A stretch of DNA of 64,000 bases, taken from assembly GCA_012932865.1 (NCBI GenBank), contig SAXG01000001.1:423693-487692 (forward strand), in the 5' to 3' direction. The first letter of the stretch is position 1; the number at the start of each line of letters is the position of its first letter. This DNA comes from Amylostereum areolatum. Lineage: Eukaryota > Basidiomycota > Agaricomycetes > Russulales > Stereaceae. Shown piece after piece: positions 50,656 through 62,043 of this stretch. Below the pieces are notes generated by a model. The model was not told the origin of the DNA and searched no databases. It saw only the letters and a program-made list of their open reading frames with translations. The translations under genes and the position numbers were made by a program.

Positions 50656-51428
50656 ATGGCCTTTGCTCACTCTTTCCAATTGCAAACCAGCCCCCGTCTT
50701 CCACGACAGGGCAGTCCACGTCCCCACCACACCAAAGGCTCCAATTACGGCAATTGTTCTGAGCTCGCAACCACTTCGCCTGTAAAGCCCCGTATTCAAG
50801 ATGACGGCAGGGTCTTGTGCCGCAAGCTATTGATGAAGGCCAAGTTTTTGGAGATTTTTGGGGAGGAACCTTCTGACGAGGAGATGAATGGATGGAACTG
50901 GAATGGTAAGACATATTTCCTACCTGTGGACGTCGACGACGAGTTGACATTCGGACGTACAGCGCAGGCTAGTAGGTCCCGCGGCCAACGCTGCTCCGAA
51001 TCCGCGATCTTCGGGGACGACGAAGACTCAGAGTCTGATTTGGCCGAATCGCCTAGAGGTAAGCTTTGAAGATGACCCTTCCCCAGTCTTGATAGCTGAA
51101 CGCAGCCCGGCCCCCAGGCAGCATATACCCTGAATTTCATGATGGAAATGCGATAGCCCCCCACGCCCATCCGGGCACCCCGTTTGCGTCGATCAGCAAC
51201 TTGGACCGTATACCTACGATGTCGCCGTGCTCATGGGTAGAGCTACTGCCGGCTGGGGCTTTGTTGGACTATTCTTGGCGACCGTTCCACAATACTCAGG
51301 AAGAGTTCCCTTCTTTCTCACTTCGAGGAAACACATCCTTTGAAGACGTTTGGAACACAGGAGTTGGCGCAGGGAGGCTTGAGATGGATATGACGGCGGT
51401 CCAAGGGTTCTGGATGGATCAATCATGA
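50656..51428 (+). CDS. Hypothetical protein
   Basis: Exons 50656-51058 and 51106-51428 give 241 residues. No family recognised. It has a basic Ser/Pro-rich N-terminus, a middle part with KLLMKAKFLEIFGEEPSDEE and WNWNGKTYFLPVD, then a Ser/Asp-rich acidic stretch (DDEDSESD), and a C-terminal part with several aromatic residues (WVELLPAG, YSWRPF, VWNTG, GFWMDQS). No signal peptide or membrane helix is visible. The intron has a GTAAGC donor and CGCAG acceptor. Confidence 0.6.
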
Positions 51429-51912
51429 CATGGAACTGTATTCACTGTGCGTTATGATATCTCTAGATTATACATGGCCGACAAAGAGTACGTTACTGTG
51501 ATGGAACAGCGGTTCACTGGGTCGTCCCCATCTCGGAATACTAAAGCTGTGGGATCTGCGGTACGTCACTGCACCAAGCAAAGAAAAAGGATTGTACATG
51601 CTCACCTTGGCGTTCGCTGAGCTACGCGTTACGCACAGGTCTAAGGGGTTCAGAATCTTGACGCAAGGCTGGAAGCCCGTAAGTAGAACTGGTTAAACTA
51701 AAGCAGCTCGAGCTTCAAAATTGTCGGGGCGTGGGACTCCCCGCACAATGGCACGTGCCCCACGGTCCACCCAACGATGACATGTGTTTTGCGCGCCAGG
51801 CTTATACGCGCTTTGGACGGTCGGCACGCAAGCTTTCCCCTCTCTCCTCCACCTACGGCCGTTTATCGCACCAGTCTTTCCCATCTCACGGGTTAACTCG
51901 AATATATTCTGA
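51429..51912. other. Intergenic region before PEX5
   Basis: About 480 bp, with no supported gene. Contains a GTAAGTA word near 51679 and an AATATATTC element at 51900, just before the PEX5 start. Confidence 0.55.
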
Positions 51913-54520
51913 ATGGCGCTACCAATGCTCGTTAGCGGCGCAGATTGCGGCCCCTCAAACCCACTCCAAGGTCTCACCAAGACTTTCGACCGCGACAGAG
52001 GGCTGCAGCAGGTGTGCTATACTATGCCTTCGGGGCCCATTTCTCTCCTGCTAACAAAAAATTCACAAGGACTACTTTGGAGCTGGACGGGCGTCCTCGT
52101 CGCGTGAAGTATGTCTGCCGTCGCTGTGCTCTCGCCCATTGACCACTAACGCCGCTTCCCCGCAGACATTCCGAACGGCACAGTCTTCCGCACCAGGCCT
52201 TGGACAGGAAGCTGCACAGTTCTTCTCAACGCCGAACCAAATATCTTCTCCCCCTCCTCTCGCCGGGCACACCTCTTTTGATCTCGCGGCGCTTCGATCG
52301 ACGCTGCCCGTGCCGTCCAATGTCGCCGGTCGCGTGCACTCACGTCCAGATACCCAGGCAGCGCCTCTAGCTTCATGGGCGGCCGATTTCCTCGTACAAT
52401 CCCCCACTGTTGGAGTGGGTTCCCCTCAGCAGGCGATGAGCCCTCGAATGGAAGCGCCCCAAGAGCAGATGTTCCAGTCGAGCGCGCAACGTATGTCCTC
52501 GTTCTGCTCATGCGATTCAACGAGCCAAGCTAACGGCGTTTCTCTGTCATGCTTAGCCATCTATCAATCCCAAATGCCTATGTACTCCATGAATCAGATG
52601 CGAACGTTTGCGCCAGCCATCCAATCGTCTGCCCCGCAAACCCAAACCTCTGTACATTTTGACCGTGAGTCTGCGCAACCGCAACATGTGACTCCCATGT
52701 GAGCTTAACACCTCGGCTACCAGAACATTCTTTGGAGCAGGCCTTTCAATCTCACGAAGCTTCTGTCGTGACAGCGGCCCCGATTCAAGAGCAACCAGTC
52801 ACCCAAGAACAACTGGCAGCGAAGGTCGTCGATGCCGACGAACTTGCACGGACGGCTGGCAGGCTCCTCGACTCGGTGGTTCACGAACAAAACCCCAAGT
52901 TTCAAAACAGCCAGTTCCTCGGGTTGATGCGTCAGCTGCGCGACCGGACCGTCACCGTCGAGGGAAACGACATGGTTGAAGTAGACAGTAGTCGAAGCTG
53001 GAGCGCGGAGTTTACTGCCGATGTTAAGGGCAAAGGCAAGGCCGTCGACCGTGGACCAACATCATTCGGACAGCCGGCCATGCAAACCGCTCCCCCAATC
53101 ACGCTTCGGCGCGACGGACGCGAACGAGGAATATTTCCGTAAGGAGAATCAGGAATACGCTCAGTATTGGAATGCCCACCATTCTCCCCCAGACCCCGCA
53201 CTCGCGCAGCAGTCTCAACAGCAACAGGACTGGGATCGCCTCCAGTTTGACTGGGACGCGTTCGAGGCAAACAGCGTCGGCGTGCAGCCGGTGACGAGGT
53301 ATCAGTTCCAGACCGGCAATCCCTACCTTCTGGGCGAGCGATCTGTGGACACGACGCGGCAGCACGAGATGCACGCCCCGGGTCGCTCTCAGTCTTTCTT
53401 CGAGGTTCGTCCCTGGCTCCGTTTTCGCCGGGGGTCGTCTGACCTTGTGACGCAGAGTGTTCTGCAACTAGAGGCGGCGGTCCAACGCGACCCCACCGAT
53501 GCCCATGCATGGTTCGAGCTCGGAGTGAAGCAGCAGGAAAACGAGCGAGAGCAGCATGCGCTCGAGGCCCTGCGGCGCGCGGTGGAGCTCGATCCGTCCC
53601 ATCTACAGTCATGGCTGGCGCTTGCCATCTCCTCTACCAACGAGGGCCACCGTCAGGGCACCTTCGACGCGATCCGCGAGTGGATCACCCACAATGAACG
53701 CTACGCGCGTCCGGTCGGTGCGCACGGCGGGGTTGGGGAAACCTTTGAGAGCATGGTGGAGTGCTTGATCGCGATGGCGAGGAGCGAGGAGGCGCAGGGG
53801 CTGGATGCCGACGTCCAGATCGCGTTGGCTATATTGCTGAACACAACCGAGGTTGGTCCCCCTTTTCAACATGCGGCTCCTCCCTGTTTTGCAGTCGCGG
53901 CGGTGTATGTGTATCGACTGACACTGTGGAATGGTAGGACTACGAGAAGGCAAACGATTGCTTCAAGGCTGCGTTAACCGCTAGACCAGATGTATGCACT
54001 TTTGATGCTGCTGACCTTTTGACGAGCTACTGACCCGCTAATCTCGCACGTAGGACTGGTTGTTGTACAACCGTGTTGGTGCGACGCTCGCCAATCGCGG
54101 GTCGGCGGAGCAGGCGTTGCCGTACTATTACCGTGCACTCGAGCTCAATCCAGCCTATATCCGTGCAAGGTAGTACCTTCATTTGTGCAAGGTGGGGTCG
54201 ACCCTAATCGCGCTTTTACCCTCTAGGTTCAACCTTGGTATCTCCTGTATCAACATGGGGGTACGCCCGACTTCACTCGTTGTACCGACCAGTTAGCTGA
54301 CGACTGGGGCAATTAGCGATACGAAGAGGCATCCCAGCACATCCTGGACGCATTGGTCTTGCAGGATGGCGATGCTGTGATGGGCTCCGAAGACGCGAGA
54401 GGGGCAACGACTGTCGCGCTTTGGGATAGCCTGAAGACGTGCTACCAGCATTTGCAACGGACCGATCTAGCGTCGTTGTGCGATGACCGAAAGTTGGACG
54501 GTATGTTTTTCCTGCCTTGA
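51913..54520 (+). CDS. PEX5: Peroxisomal targeting signal 1 receptor PEX5 (one apparent frameshift)
   Basis: Ten exons: 51913-52011, 52070-52108, 52166-52490, 52557-52664, 52724-53404, 53456-53851, 53938-53991, 54054-54169, 54227-54260, 54317-54520; about 684 residues. PEX5 binds C-terminal SKL-type signals and carries matrix proteins into peroxisomes. The N-terminus MALPMLVSGADCGPSNPL contains the conserved Cys that is monoubiquitinated for recycling. WxxxF motifs for PEX14/PEX13 are WAADF and WSAEF. The C-terminal TPR domain includes SVLQLEAAVQRDPTDAHAW, ALRRAVELDPSHLQSW, DWLLYNRVGATLANRG and YYYRALELNPAYIRARFNLG. A C5 run at 53092-53096 breaks the frame inside exon 5; ignoring one C restores EEYFRKENQEYAQYWN and everything after. 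The last exon may instead splice at 54501 to a downstream exon, changing only the last residues. Confidence 0.94.
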
Positions 54521-55560
54521 TAGTCGATGCTTGAGCTCAGAATGGAATTGCTCCCAGCCATCCGGGCACAGCTTGCATGAGGCGTTTTGGCGGGAGCGGT
54601 GTATGAGAGGGATGCGTGCATTGTGGCACGGACGATCTATACGGCAGGAGTGCGTGCGGAGTATAGACATTTAAAATATTCAAACTGCATTACTGCGCTC
54701 CATCGAGCACTTCCCGGACCTCAACGCCCTTGGATTTTCACTCCGTCTCGCCCAGGTTGATCTCGTACAAGCAAGTATTCCAGCCTGCCAAAACCAGTCC
54801 GCCGACTGTTTTGGGGTGTATGGTAGAAACAAGGCCTCGGGCCGTATGGACAGATCGACTCGGCGGCGACTCGTCTACATGATGCTGGTCAAGGACTGGG
54901 ATCGCCTCGCCTTGCGCCGTCCGGGGGGTCTTGCTCGACACCGACACCAAGGAATTGGATCCACCGAAGCACAGGAGGCTCGGCTCGTGGAGCCCAACAA
55001 AACCGAGACCTGCTATTCCATCGATCCACTTGCGCGGATGCAAGGAGCGATAGGTGGGTGGGTGGGACGGCGTCGCGTGCTGCTTCATGAATCGTGGAAC
55101 GGCGGGACCGGAATGCGTCCGTTTGAATGCAGATGGGCTCGGACTTGGGCTTGGTGCTGCACGGAATGGAGGTGGAGAACGCGCAGACGCGTCGGGACCA
55201 GAGTGTTGGCCCGGTGGCATTGCACGCGTGCTGCGTGCATGAGAAAAGCGTGAAGTAAAAAGGGCTCGTGCGGTGACCTCGTCAGGAGGTGAAAGGTCAG
55301 AAGCGAGAAGCGAAGTTCACCGGACCCCACGTCGAGCCCCGAGTTCGAGAGGCGGGTTGCACGGTCATCAAGATCTATTCATACACGTACTGCGTGGAAA
55401 GGCTTCTAGTACAGCGCGCATGAGAGCGGGTTTATGCCGATGACGACGATTGCAGGGTATTCGAGCGATATGGGAGATCTGAAGTGGGCGTCAGCGTGGA
55501 CGAGACCCGCGCGTACAGGTGACGCGCACGCACCTCCCATGACGAAAAGAAAGATGGACG
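54521..55560. other. Convergent intergenic region
   Basis: About 1 kb between the PEX5 and CDC26 3' ends. It may include an alternative last PEX5 exon just after 54541. Other open frames (for example minus 54738-55220) are low-complexity without domains. Confidence 0.55.
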
Positions 55561-55807
55561 CTAGTGCACGATACCCAGCCGCTCGTCCTTGGACATCCCC
55601 TCGCGTTGCCGTTTCGCCTCTTCGGCCGCGACGAACGGCGCGGGCGCAGCAGACGGCTCTGCCGCGACCATTGCCCTTCACGTTGGGATCCGCGTGGGCG
55701 GCGGCGGCGGCGGCGGCGACGGCGGCTTTCTTTTGGGCGAGTGCATTCCGGATGGTCTGGACGTCGCCGTCGTTCATGGGAATAAGCGTCGGATTGCGAC
55801 GGATCAT
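55561..55807 (-). CDS. CDC26: APC/C subunit CDC26 (APC12), one apparent frameshift
   Basis: A small gene of about 81 residues. CDC26 stabilises the TPR subunit APC6/Cdc16 of the anaphase-promoting complex. The start MIRRNPTLIPMNDGDVQTIR matches the conserved N-terminus that inserts into APC6, followed by ALAQKKAAV and an Ala run. The C-terminal part EEAKRQREGMSKDERLGIV, like the SREQMINDRIGY region of animal CDC26, lies in the +1 frame and stops at 55561. The break sits close to GGG (CCC on the plus strand, 55674-55676). Total length 247 nt is one base over a multiple of three, as expected for one extra base. It is divergent from PRA1, with 211 bp between ATGs. Small size limits confidence. 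Confidence 0.75.
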
Positions 55808-56018
55808 GGCGAGTGAGAGCGCAGGGAGCAAACCGATGCTGGCCCTGGGTGGTCAGAGGAAAGGACAAAAGGCGAGCTGCGGACAATGAAAGAAATAGCA
55901 CAAGACCGCGTCTCGCGGCACAGCCGCCGTCTCGACCACGTAGCCCCTCCGCCCTTCCGCCCTCCGTCGCTCATCACCTACCACAACACCCTCCACATCC
56001 CTCCACACCACATCCACC

Positions 56019-56947
56019 ATGGAGACCGCCCTTCGCCTCGCCGACACCATCAAATCCTTCCGCGTACGTCCCTCGCAGTGGGTGCCCCCGACACGCTCTC
56101 ACATTTGCGCAGGAAACCCGGCTGAGCGCCCTTCGCCCCCCGGCCGAGTTCTTCGACCACAACCGCGTCTCCCGCCCCGCCGACTTCAGCGTAGCCGTCC
56201 AAGTGCGTTCTCTCGCTCCTCCGGCGCCCTTTCCATGAGCTGAACAGGCCCTTGTTGTTTTTTTCTGGCAGCGCATATCCTACAACACCCGTTACTTTTC
56301 CGGTGCGCACCTTTTGCTTTCCAGCCGGGCCCCCCCCAGTCCCAATTCTCATATATCCTGCGTACAGGCAACTATGGACTCATCGTCGCCGTCCTCGGCA
56401 TCTACGCGATGTGCGTTCTCTCCTCTCGATTTCGCGCCGGCTTCTCGACCGCTCACGTCTCGCATCCCAGGATAACCAACTACACGCTGCTCTTCTCCCT
56501 CGCATTCCTCATCGGCGGATTCATCGCTATCAACAAATGGGGTACGTCCCTCTTCCCCATCCTCGCCCTCTCTTTCTCGGCCGCGGTCAGAGATGCGCAT
56601 CTGCATCCGCCACACGTCCAGGCGCACCTCCCTTGCGCCTTCCTCACCCCCTTCCTATCCCCGCTCGCCCTTCCCCCCCCTCCACCCAACAACCCCAAAA
56701 CTGACGCCCACCACCCGTCCCCTCCCCCGCAGCGCCCGAACCCCTCCAAGTCGGCGAGCACGTCGTGACCCAAAAGTCGCTCTACACCGGCCTCTTCGTC
56801 ATCGGCCTCCCCCTCCTCTGGTGGTCCTCCCCGCTCGGCACCTTCTTCTGGCTCGTGGGCGCCTCCGGCGTCGTCATCCTCGGCCACGCGTCCCTGATCG
56901 AGCCCGGGATCGAGAGCGAGTACGCGACCGTGCAGGAGGGCGTCTGA
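56019..56947 (+). CDS. PRA1/YIP3-family membrane protein
   Basis: Six exons: 56019-56063, 56113-56202, 56272-56302, 56368-56410, 56471-56541, 56733-56947; 164 residues, the normal length. PRA1 proteins are four-helix membrane proteins of ER/Golgi that bind prenylated Rab GTPases. Family signatures are RPPAEFFDHNRVSRPADF, RISYNTRYFSGNYGLIV and the paired hairpins NYTLLFSLAFLIGGF with LYTGLFVIGLPLLWW and TFFWLVGASGVVILGHASL. The last intron (56542-56732, 191 nt) is longer than the others. The ATG follows a C-rich leader with the good context CCACCATGG. Confidence 0.93.
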
Positions 56948-57688
56948 AATGCAGCGCGCGGTCGGGCGCAGAGGGTGCTTGTCGCTGTGGGACGGCGCGG
57001 CGGCGGCGGACGTCGACCCGCCCGGGGCTTGGACTCTTTCGCCTTTCGCTCCCCAAGTATATACATGACGCAGCCGCGCCCCCCTCCCAACTCCTTCGTC
57101 TCTCCTTCCGGCCGGCTCGTTCGTTCACTCACGGTACATACACGCACATGCATCCTTAGCAGGGTTACTCACGCACTCTCGTTTCGCGGACTCTTCTTCC
57201 CCGTATCTCCCTTTATTTTTCTTTCTTATTCGTGAATTACTACTGTATAGAATGAATGAATGGATCGCGCGTTTTCGGCTATCGCCCCGCAGACGTTTGA
57301 CCAGGACTGTTCGGCGAGGTGTACTTGGGTGATAACGCTCGAACACTTCTGGAACTCGTAACACGCCCCGCGCGCAGCTGGGGCGGTATTTTTAGCACGC
57401 AGAGACGCTATTCTGCGCGCCGCCCAAAGGAGCGGCAGACGGCCCTGCACGCGGACGTGACGAGGAGGACCGCGGTCGTATAGGGATGTATGTACATTGT
57501 ACAGTAGAGTAAGATGATAAAAAACAAGGAGGAGACGCGCGCAGGTGGCGGGGCGTATATTGATAGATGCAGTTACATAACAGCAATAAAAAGAACACAC
57601 GGAGAAAAAAACCAAGGGAATAGGAGTGCAGTCCACGGAAGGGTGTCGACGAGCGTAGGGGGGGGTGAGACCGTGCGCCGAGGGCTCC
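56948..57688. other. Convergent intergenic region
   Basis: About 740 bp holding the PRA1 and ERT1 terminators. No supportable frame. Confidence 0.6.
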
Positions 57689-60522
57689 TTATAGTAACGG
57701 GAGCCATTGTCCTGGGGAGGAGAGAACGCGCATGGTCAGCGAACGCATCCCGCCGACACGGCATCGAGGCGGGAGAAAAAAGACAAACAGGCAGATTCAG
57801 AAAGAAAGGGGGGGGGGGGGGGGGTCCGTGCGGCGCCTACATATATGCAAGCGGGACTCGGACGGTTGCAGCCGTACGGCCACGGAAAACGGCATCGTGC
57901 CACGCGATGTCCACGCACGACCGCCATCGAACTACACGGTCACAGGACCACAGCACGCTCGAGAGATGCGCGCAGCGCGAAAGGGCGCACAGACGCGGCG
58001 CAGAGGGCCGGAGGACAGCCGGGCGGAGGATCGAGCACGCACGTCCACACGCCCGAAAATAAAGAAAAGGACGCAAAAAACACGAGGAAAGACGCCGCAG
58101 AAGAAAAAAAACACGCGCGCTCACCGATCACCAAGCTCGGCAAGTCGAAGATGTCCCTGCGTATGTGGAAGCAGAACGTCGCGGGCACGGGCGTGCCGTC
58201 GGGCTTGAGCAGCACGCAGTGGGAGTAGACGGACTGCGTCGTGTTCTCGAACGCGTGCGTCGCGAAGTTTTCCCAGTACTCGACCACGGACTGGTTCTCG
58301 AACAGCTGTGGGCGTGCGTCAGTGTGCGGCGACGCGAAGGGGGGGGTGGGGACGCGCGTGGGGAACGGGGGTGATAGAAACGGGGGTAACGTAAGGCGGG
58401 AACGAGAAGGGGATAAGAGCGAGAAGCGACGGGCTCGAGGTGGATGCAAGGCGAAAAGCGCGCATACGACCACGTCGAAAACGTAAAAAAGCGGGGGGAG
58501 GGGGGGACGCGGTCGACGCGGGGGGGGGGGGGGGACCGACCACTCACCTCCCAGATGTACTTCCGCTTCCCAAGCAAATCTTCCTTCGACCACTCCGTGA
58601 GCAGGCAGAACTCCGGACCGACGAGGCAGATCTCGCCGGTCCGCCGCCACACGACCGTGGGCGTCCCGCTGTACGAGATCAGCTTGTTCAGTTCCTGGAC
58701 GTCATCGCCGTCAATCGGCGTCAGCGCTGCGACCCCGGCACGGGCGAGTATAAGAAACCGGACGGACGATGATGGAGCGCTGGAGCGATTTCTCCACGAA
58801 GACTTCGTCTTCTTCCGTCATCGGCATTTGCAGCGCGATGAGCGACGGTCTGAAGATGGCGAGCGCGCGAACGATGCGCAGGATGTCGTTCTTCTCGAAC
58901 CTGTTGACGCACGGCAAAACGCGATCAGCGACCCGTGTATGATCAAATGATAGAGCCGCTGGATAGAGCGCAAGCAGCCACACATCGCCGCCGCCACCGC
59001 CGCCCGATGCCCCGCACGCACACAGCCCCACACGCATCACCGCATCACAAGCGAAATAGCGCACGCGCCGCAGGCGGAAGCAGGTCGCACGCACCTGTAG
59101 GGCAGGATTTTCATCAAGAAGTGATAGCCCTCGGTGTAGTCGTACGGTTTCGTGACCGTCGCGTACACTTCCTCCGCCGTTCTGGGTCCGGAGAGCTCGT
59201 AGCTGCTGCCGCCGGTTCCGCCGCTGTTGAGGAAGGAGGACATGCCCCCGGGGCCGGTCGCGGAGGGACTGAACACGTAGATCGAATCCGTGGTGGAGGG
59301 CGGCCACCGTGGGGCGAGGGGATGCAACGCCCGTGCGGGTGACTGACTTTCCGCGGGTTCGAAACTCGTCGGGAGCGTCGGGGCAGGGTCCGCCGCCATG
59401 GGATTGGGAGCGGCGGGGATGGCGGGGGAGGCCAGGAAGTTCGCGCCGGGGAAATCCTCGTTGTCGACGGCGCTGTACATCGTCGCGTCTTGCGCGCCGA
59501 AACGCGCTCGGTGGGGGGCCGAAGATATCAGGGGCCCACGCACTGGCGAACTCCTGTGCCTGCTGTTGCTGCGCGGAGGTGAGGGTCGGGGTGGTGGAAG
59601 GGGGCGAGTTGGCGTCGTGAGAGTCCGGGGAGGGGTTGCCGAGGATGGCGGACAGGATGGAATACTCCAGGTTGGCGGCTTCCGACCCGAAGGCGAAGGC
59701 AGGGTCGAAGGTGGTATTGAAGAGCGGGTCCGAGGGGGAAAAGGGATCGGCTGTTGGTGTGGGGTAGCGGTCAGCGTACCGGGGGAAGGTGGGAGGGGAA
59801 AGAGGCGAACATGTGGGCTGGAGAGGGGGTACGGCGGTGGGGGGCGGAGGAAGTGAAGAGCTGGAGACGGAGTTGTTGTCGGTTTTCTTTTGTCGTTTGG
59901 CGACTTCTGTGTGGGGAGGAGGGGGGGGGGGGGGGAACGGACTCAAAAATGGAAAGGTCAAAGGAGCGAAGGGAGACCGACCGAGTTCTTCTTCATCGAG
60001 AAGGTACTTGGCGCGCTTTCGGTGACCTTCCACACACTGGTCCGCAACGCCGCGCTTGGTGCAGCGCTGACATGGACGGGCTGTGGGTCACATGACGAAA
60101 AAAAGAAAAGAGGGACGGGCGTTCGGGGTTATGTGAGGGTGTGGGAGTGTGGGAGAGGTGGAGAAGGGTATGCGCGGTGAGCAGAGCAGAGAGGAAGAGA
60201 AAAAGAACGAGGGGGGGACGTACAGTCGTCGCAGGTGAGATGAGCCTTTTGGCATAGAGCGCAGGCGCGACTGGCTTTCTTTTTCTTGTCCCTTTTATGT
60301 GAGGCGGAGGAGGGCTCGCCGTCGGCGGAGTCGGTCCTACGGCGCTTTGGAGCGGGGGGGGGCGCGTCTTGCAGCGGAATTTGCTTCTGAGGAAGGGCCT
60401 GGTTGACCGTTCTGGATGAGATGGGAGGAGGAAGATCTGCGAGCGGGGTCGGGGATAGCGGACAAAGAGGCGGGGTTGACGGCCAAGGGCTGGATGGGGG
60501 GCAGAGTGCTGAGCGAATTCAT
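57689..60522 (-). CDS. ERT1: Zn2Cys6-PAS regulator of gluconeogenesis, ERT1/AcuK type (two apparent frameshifts)
   Basis: Seven exons in reading order: 60224-60522, 59982-60080, 59095-59906, 58764-58900, 58548-58726, 58125-58305, 57689-57711; about 575 residues. ERT1/AcuK-type factors activate gluconeogenic and respiratory genes on non-fermentable carbon. The zinc cluster is RACALCQKAHLTCDD...RPCQRCTKRGVADQC, followed by the family string EGHRKRAKYLLDEEE. The middle is Pro/Ser/Thr-rich. Near the end are RFEKNDILRIVRALAIFRPSL and a PAS-like domain (LISYSGTPTVVWRRTGEICLV, LLTEWSKEDLLGKRKYIWE, VVEYWENFATHAF). It ends VIGQWLPLL through a tiny last exon. Two homopolymers break the frame: G9 (plus strand) at 60354-60362 and G6 at 59513-59518. 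Ignoring one base at each gives one continuous protein. The donor at 58763 is weak (GTCCGG). Confidence 0.9.
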
Positions 60523-61014
60523 GGGTCGTACGCTGAGGGCGGGTGGTGGAGGTGGTGGTGGGTGAAGAGGACGGTTGAGGAGTTTGGGGCGAGAGCAAAT
60601 GATCCGGGGGGGAGGGAGGGGAAAGAATCGCGTGGTCGGGGGTCAGCGCCGATGACAAGGGGCGGGCGAGGGTCCGAGGAACGTCCGGGGGTCGGGGATG
60701 GTGCGCACGACGAGGGCGGGAAGGGGCGGGAAGGGGCGGGAGGGAGCGGGGGGAGCGGAAGGTGCGGGAGAGGGAGAGAAAGCGATGGTATATATAAGAG
60801 CAGGGAGGAGGAGGGCGCGGAGGGGGACAGAGAAGCCGTTGGGAAAGGACGGCGAGCGTGAGCCAAGCGTGAGCGGTCGTCTGCCGCAGACTGCCGCCCG
60901 TCCCTTTCCCCGATTCATCCTTCTCCCACTCTCCGGCCCGCTCCTCCGACCCCTTCACGTGACTCTGATCCCTTTCCCCGTACGTCGGCTCTCGCCAAGC
61001 TCTCGCTCTGCGCC
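60523..61014. promoter_or_regulatory. Divergent promoter region, ERT1 and MTQ1
   Basis: About 490 bp between divergent starts. TATATATAAG at 60789-60798 reads as a TATA element for the + strand, and its complement TTATATATA could serve the minus strand. The left half is GC-rich with GGGGCGGG-like repeats. Confidence 0.45.
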
Positions 61015-62043
61015 ATGCCTGCCTCAGCTGGCTCCTGCTCGCCTCCTCGCCTCCTCGCCGTCCTCGCGAATGCGCTCGGTCCTTCCGCTGCACGACAAGA
61101 ACTCAAATGGATGCGCAACGCCATCGCCAACCCTCCCCCTGGCCTCGCCCTCCCCGCCCTCTCCGCCATGGTTGCTCGCCGCGCCCGAGGTGAACCTCTC
61201 CAGTACATCCTAGGTCACTCTCTCCTCCCCTCTCCTTATACCCCACCGACCAATACCCCCCCCGCAGGCACACAACCGTTTGGCTCCCTGGACATCCTCG
61301 TCCGCCCTCCCGTCCTCATCCCCCGTCCCGAAACAGAGCACTGGACCGTCCGCCTCTCCGAAGCCCTCTCCCCCTCTCCGTCCGCCCCCGTCCGCCTCCT
61401 CGATCTCTGCACCGGTTCTGGCTGCATCCCCCTCCTTCTCTGCGCTCTCTGGCCTCCCGGCTCCACCCGCGCGGTGGGCGTCGACATCTCCCTCGCCGCC
61501 CTCCAACTCGCCACCGAAAACGCCCGACGTGCCGGCTTTTCACGATCCACACCGCCCACTGCGTCCATTCACGCCCTCCTTTGCCCACAAAGACGGAGAT
61601 AGCACCGCGCCAGATTTATCCCATGCCTCGGCCCCGTCCGTCCCCAGAAACACGTTCCGTTCCGTATGGGGCGATCTACGCGCGCCCCTCCATCTCGCCT
61701 CCGCACTCCCCCACAAACCCTTCTCCCTCCTGACCGCCAACCCCCCCTACATCCCCCCACCCGACTACGCCGTCCTCCCCCGCTCCGTCCGCGCGTACGA
61801 GGACCGGCGCGCGCTCCTCGGCGGCGGCCAAGACGGCCTCGCCCTCTACCGCTCTATCGCCCGAATTCGTCGCTGTCCCCGGCGTGCTCGCCCCTAGGCG
61901 GATCCCTCGCGCTCGAGGTCGGCGACGGACAGGCCCCGTCCGTGCGCGACATCCTCTCGCGCACGCGCTTGTTCGCCAAGACCGAGATTTGGCAGGACCC
62001 GTGGGGAAAGGAGCGCGTCGTGCTCGGGTGGCAGAGGATCTAG
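61015..62043 (+). CDS. MTQ1: Release-factor glutamine methyltransferase, MTQ1/HemK/PrmC-like (three apparent frameshifts)
   Basis: Exons 61015-61213 and 61268-62043; about 323 residues once three extra bases are ignored (975 nt minus 3 is divisible by three). It methylates the Gln of the GGQ motif of release factors; the mitochondrial form is Mtq1. N-terminal helices lead to ARGEPLQYILG and FGSLDILVRPPVLIPRPETE. The SAM site is LLDLCTGSGCIPLLL with VGVDISLAAL. The catalytic NPPY is present in LLTANPPYIPPPDY. The C-terminus reads APGGSLALEVGDGQ and DPWGKERVV. Frame breaks occur at a T4 run (61537-61540), near AATT (61864-61867) and near CCCCTAGG (61891-61898). Three lesions in one gene could mean a pseudogene, but all motifs are intact. 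Confidence 0.82.

Noticed and set aside
54738..55220. 160-codon minus-strand open frame
   Set aside because: Low-complexity Pro/Ser/His composition, no motif, no exon partner.
61864..61896. A roughly 29-nt intron in MTQ1 that would restore frame
   Set aside because: Too short for a fungal spliceosomal intron, and it would remove a conserved-looking segment (VAVPGVLAP).
36324..61898. Programmed +1 frameshifting as a general system, as in some ciliates
   Set aside because: No common slippery codon or stop at the sites; homopolymer sequencing error is simpler.
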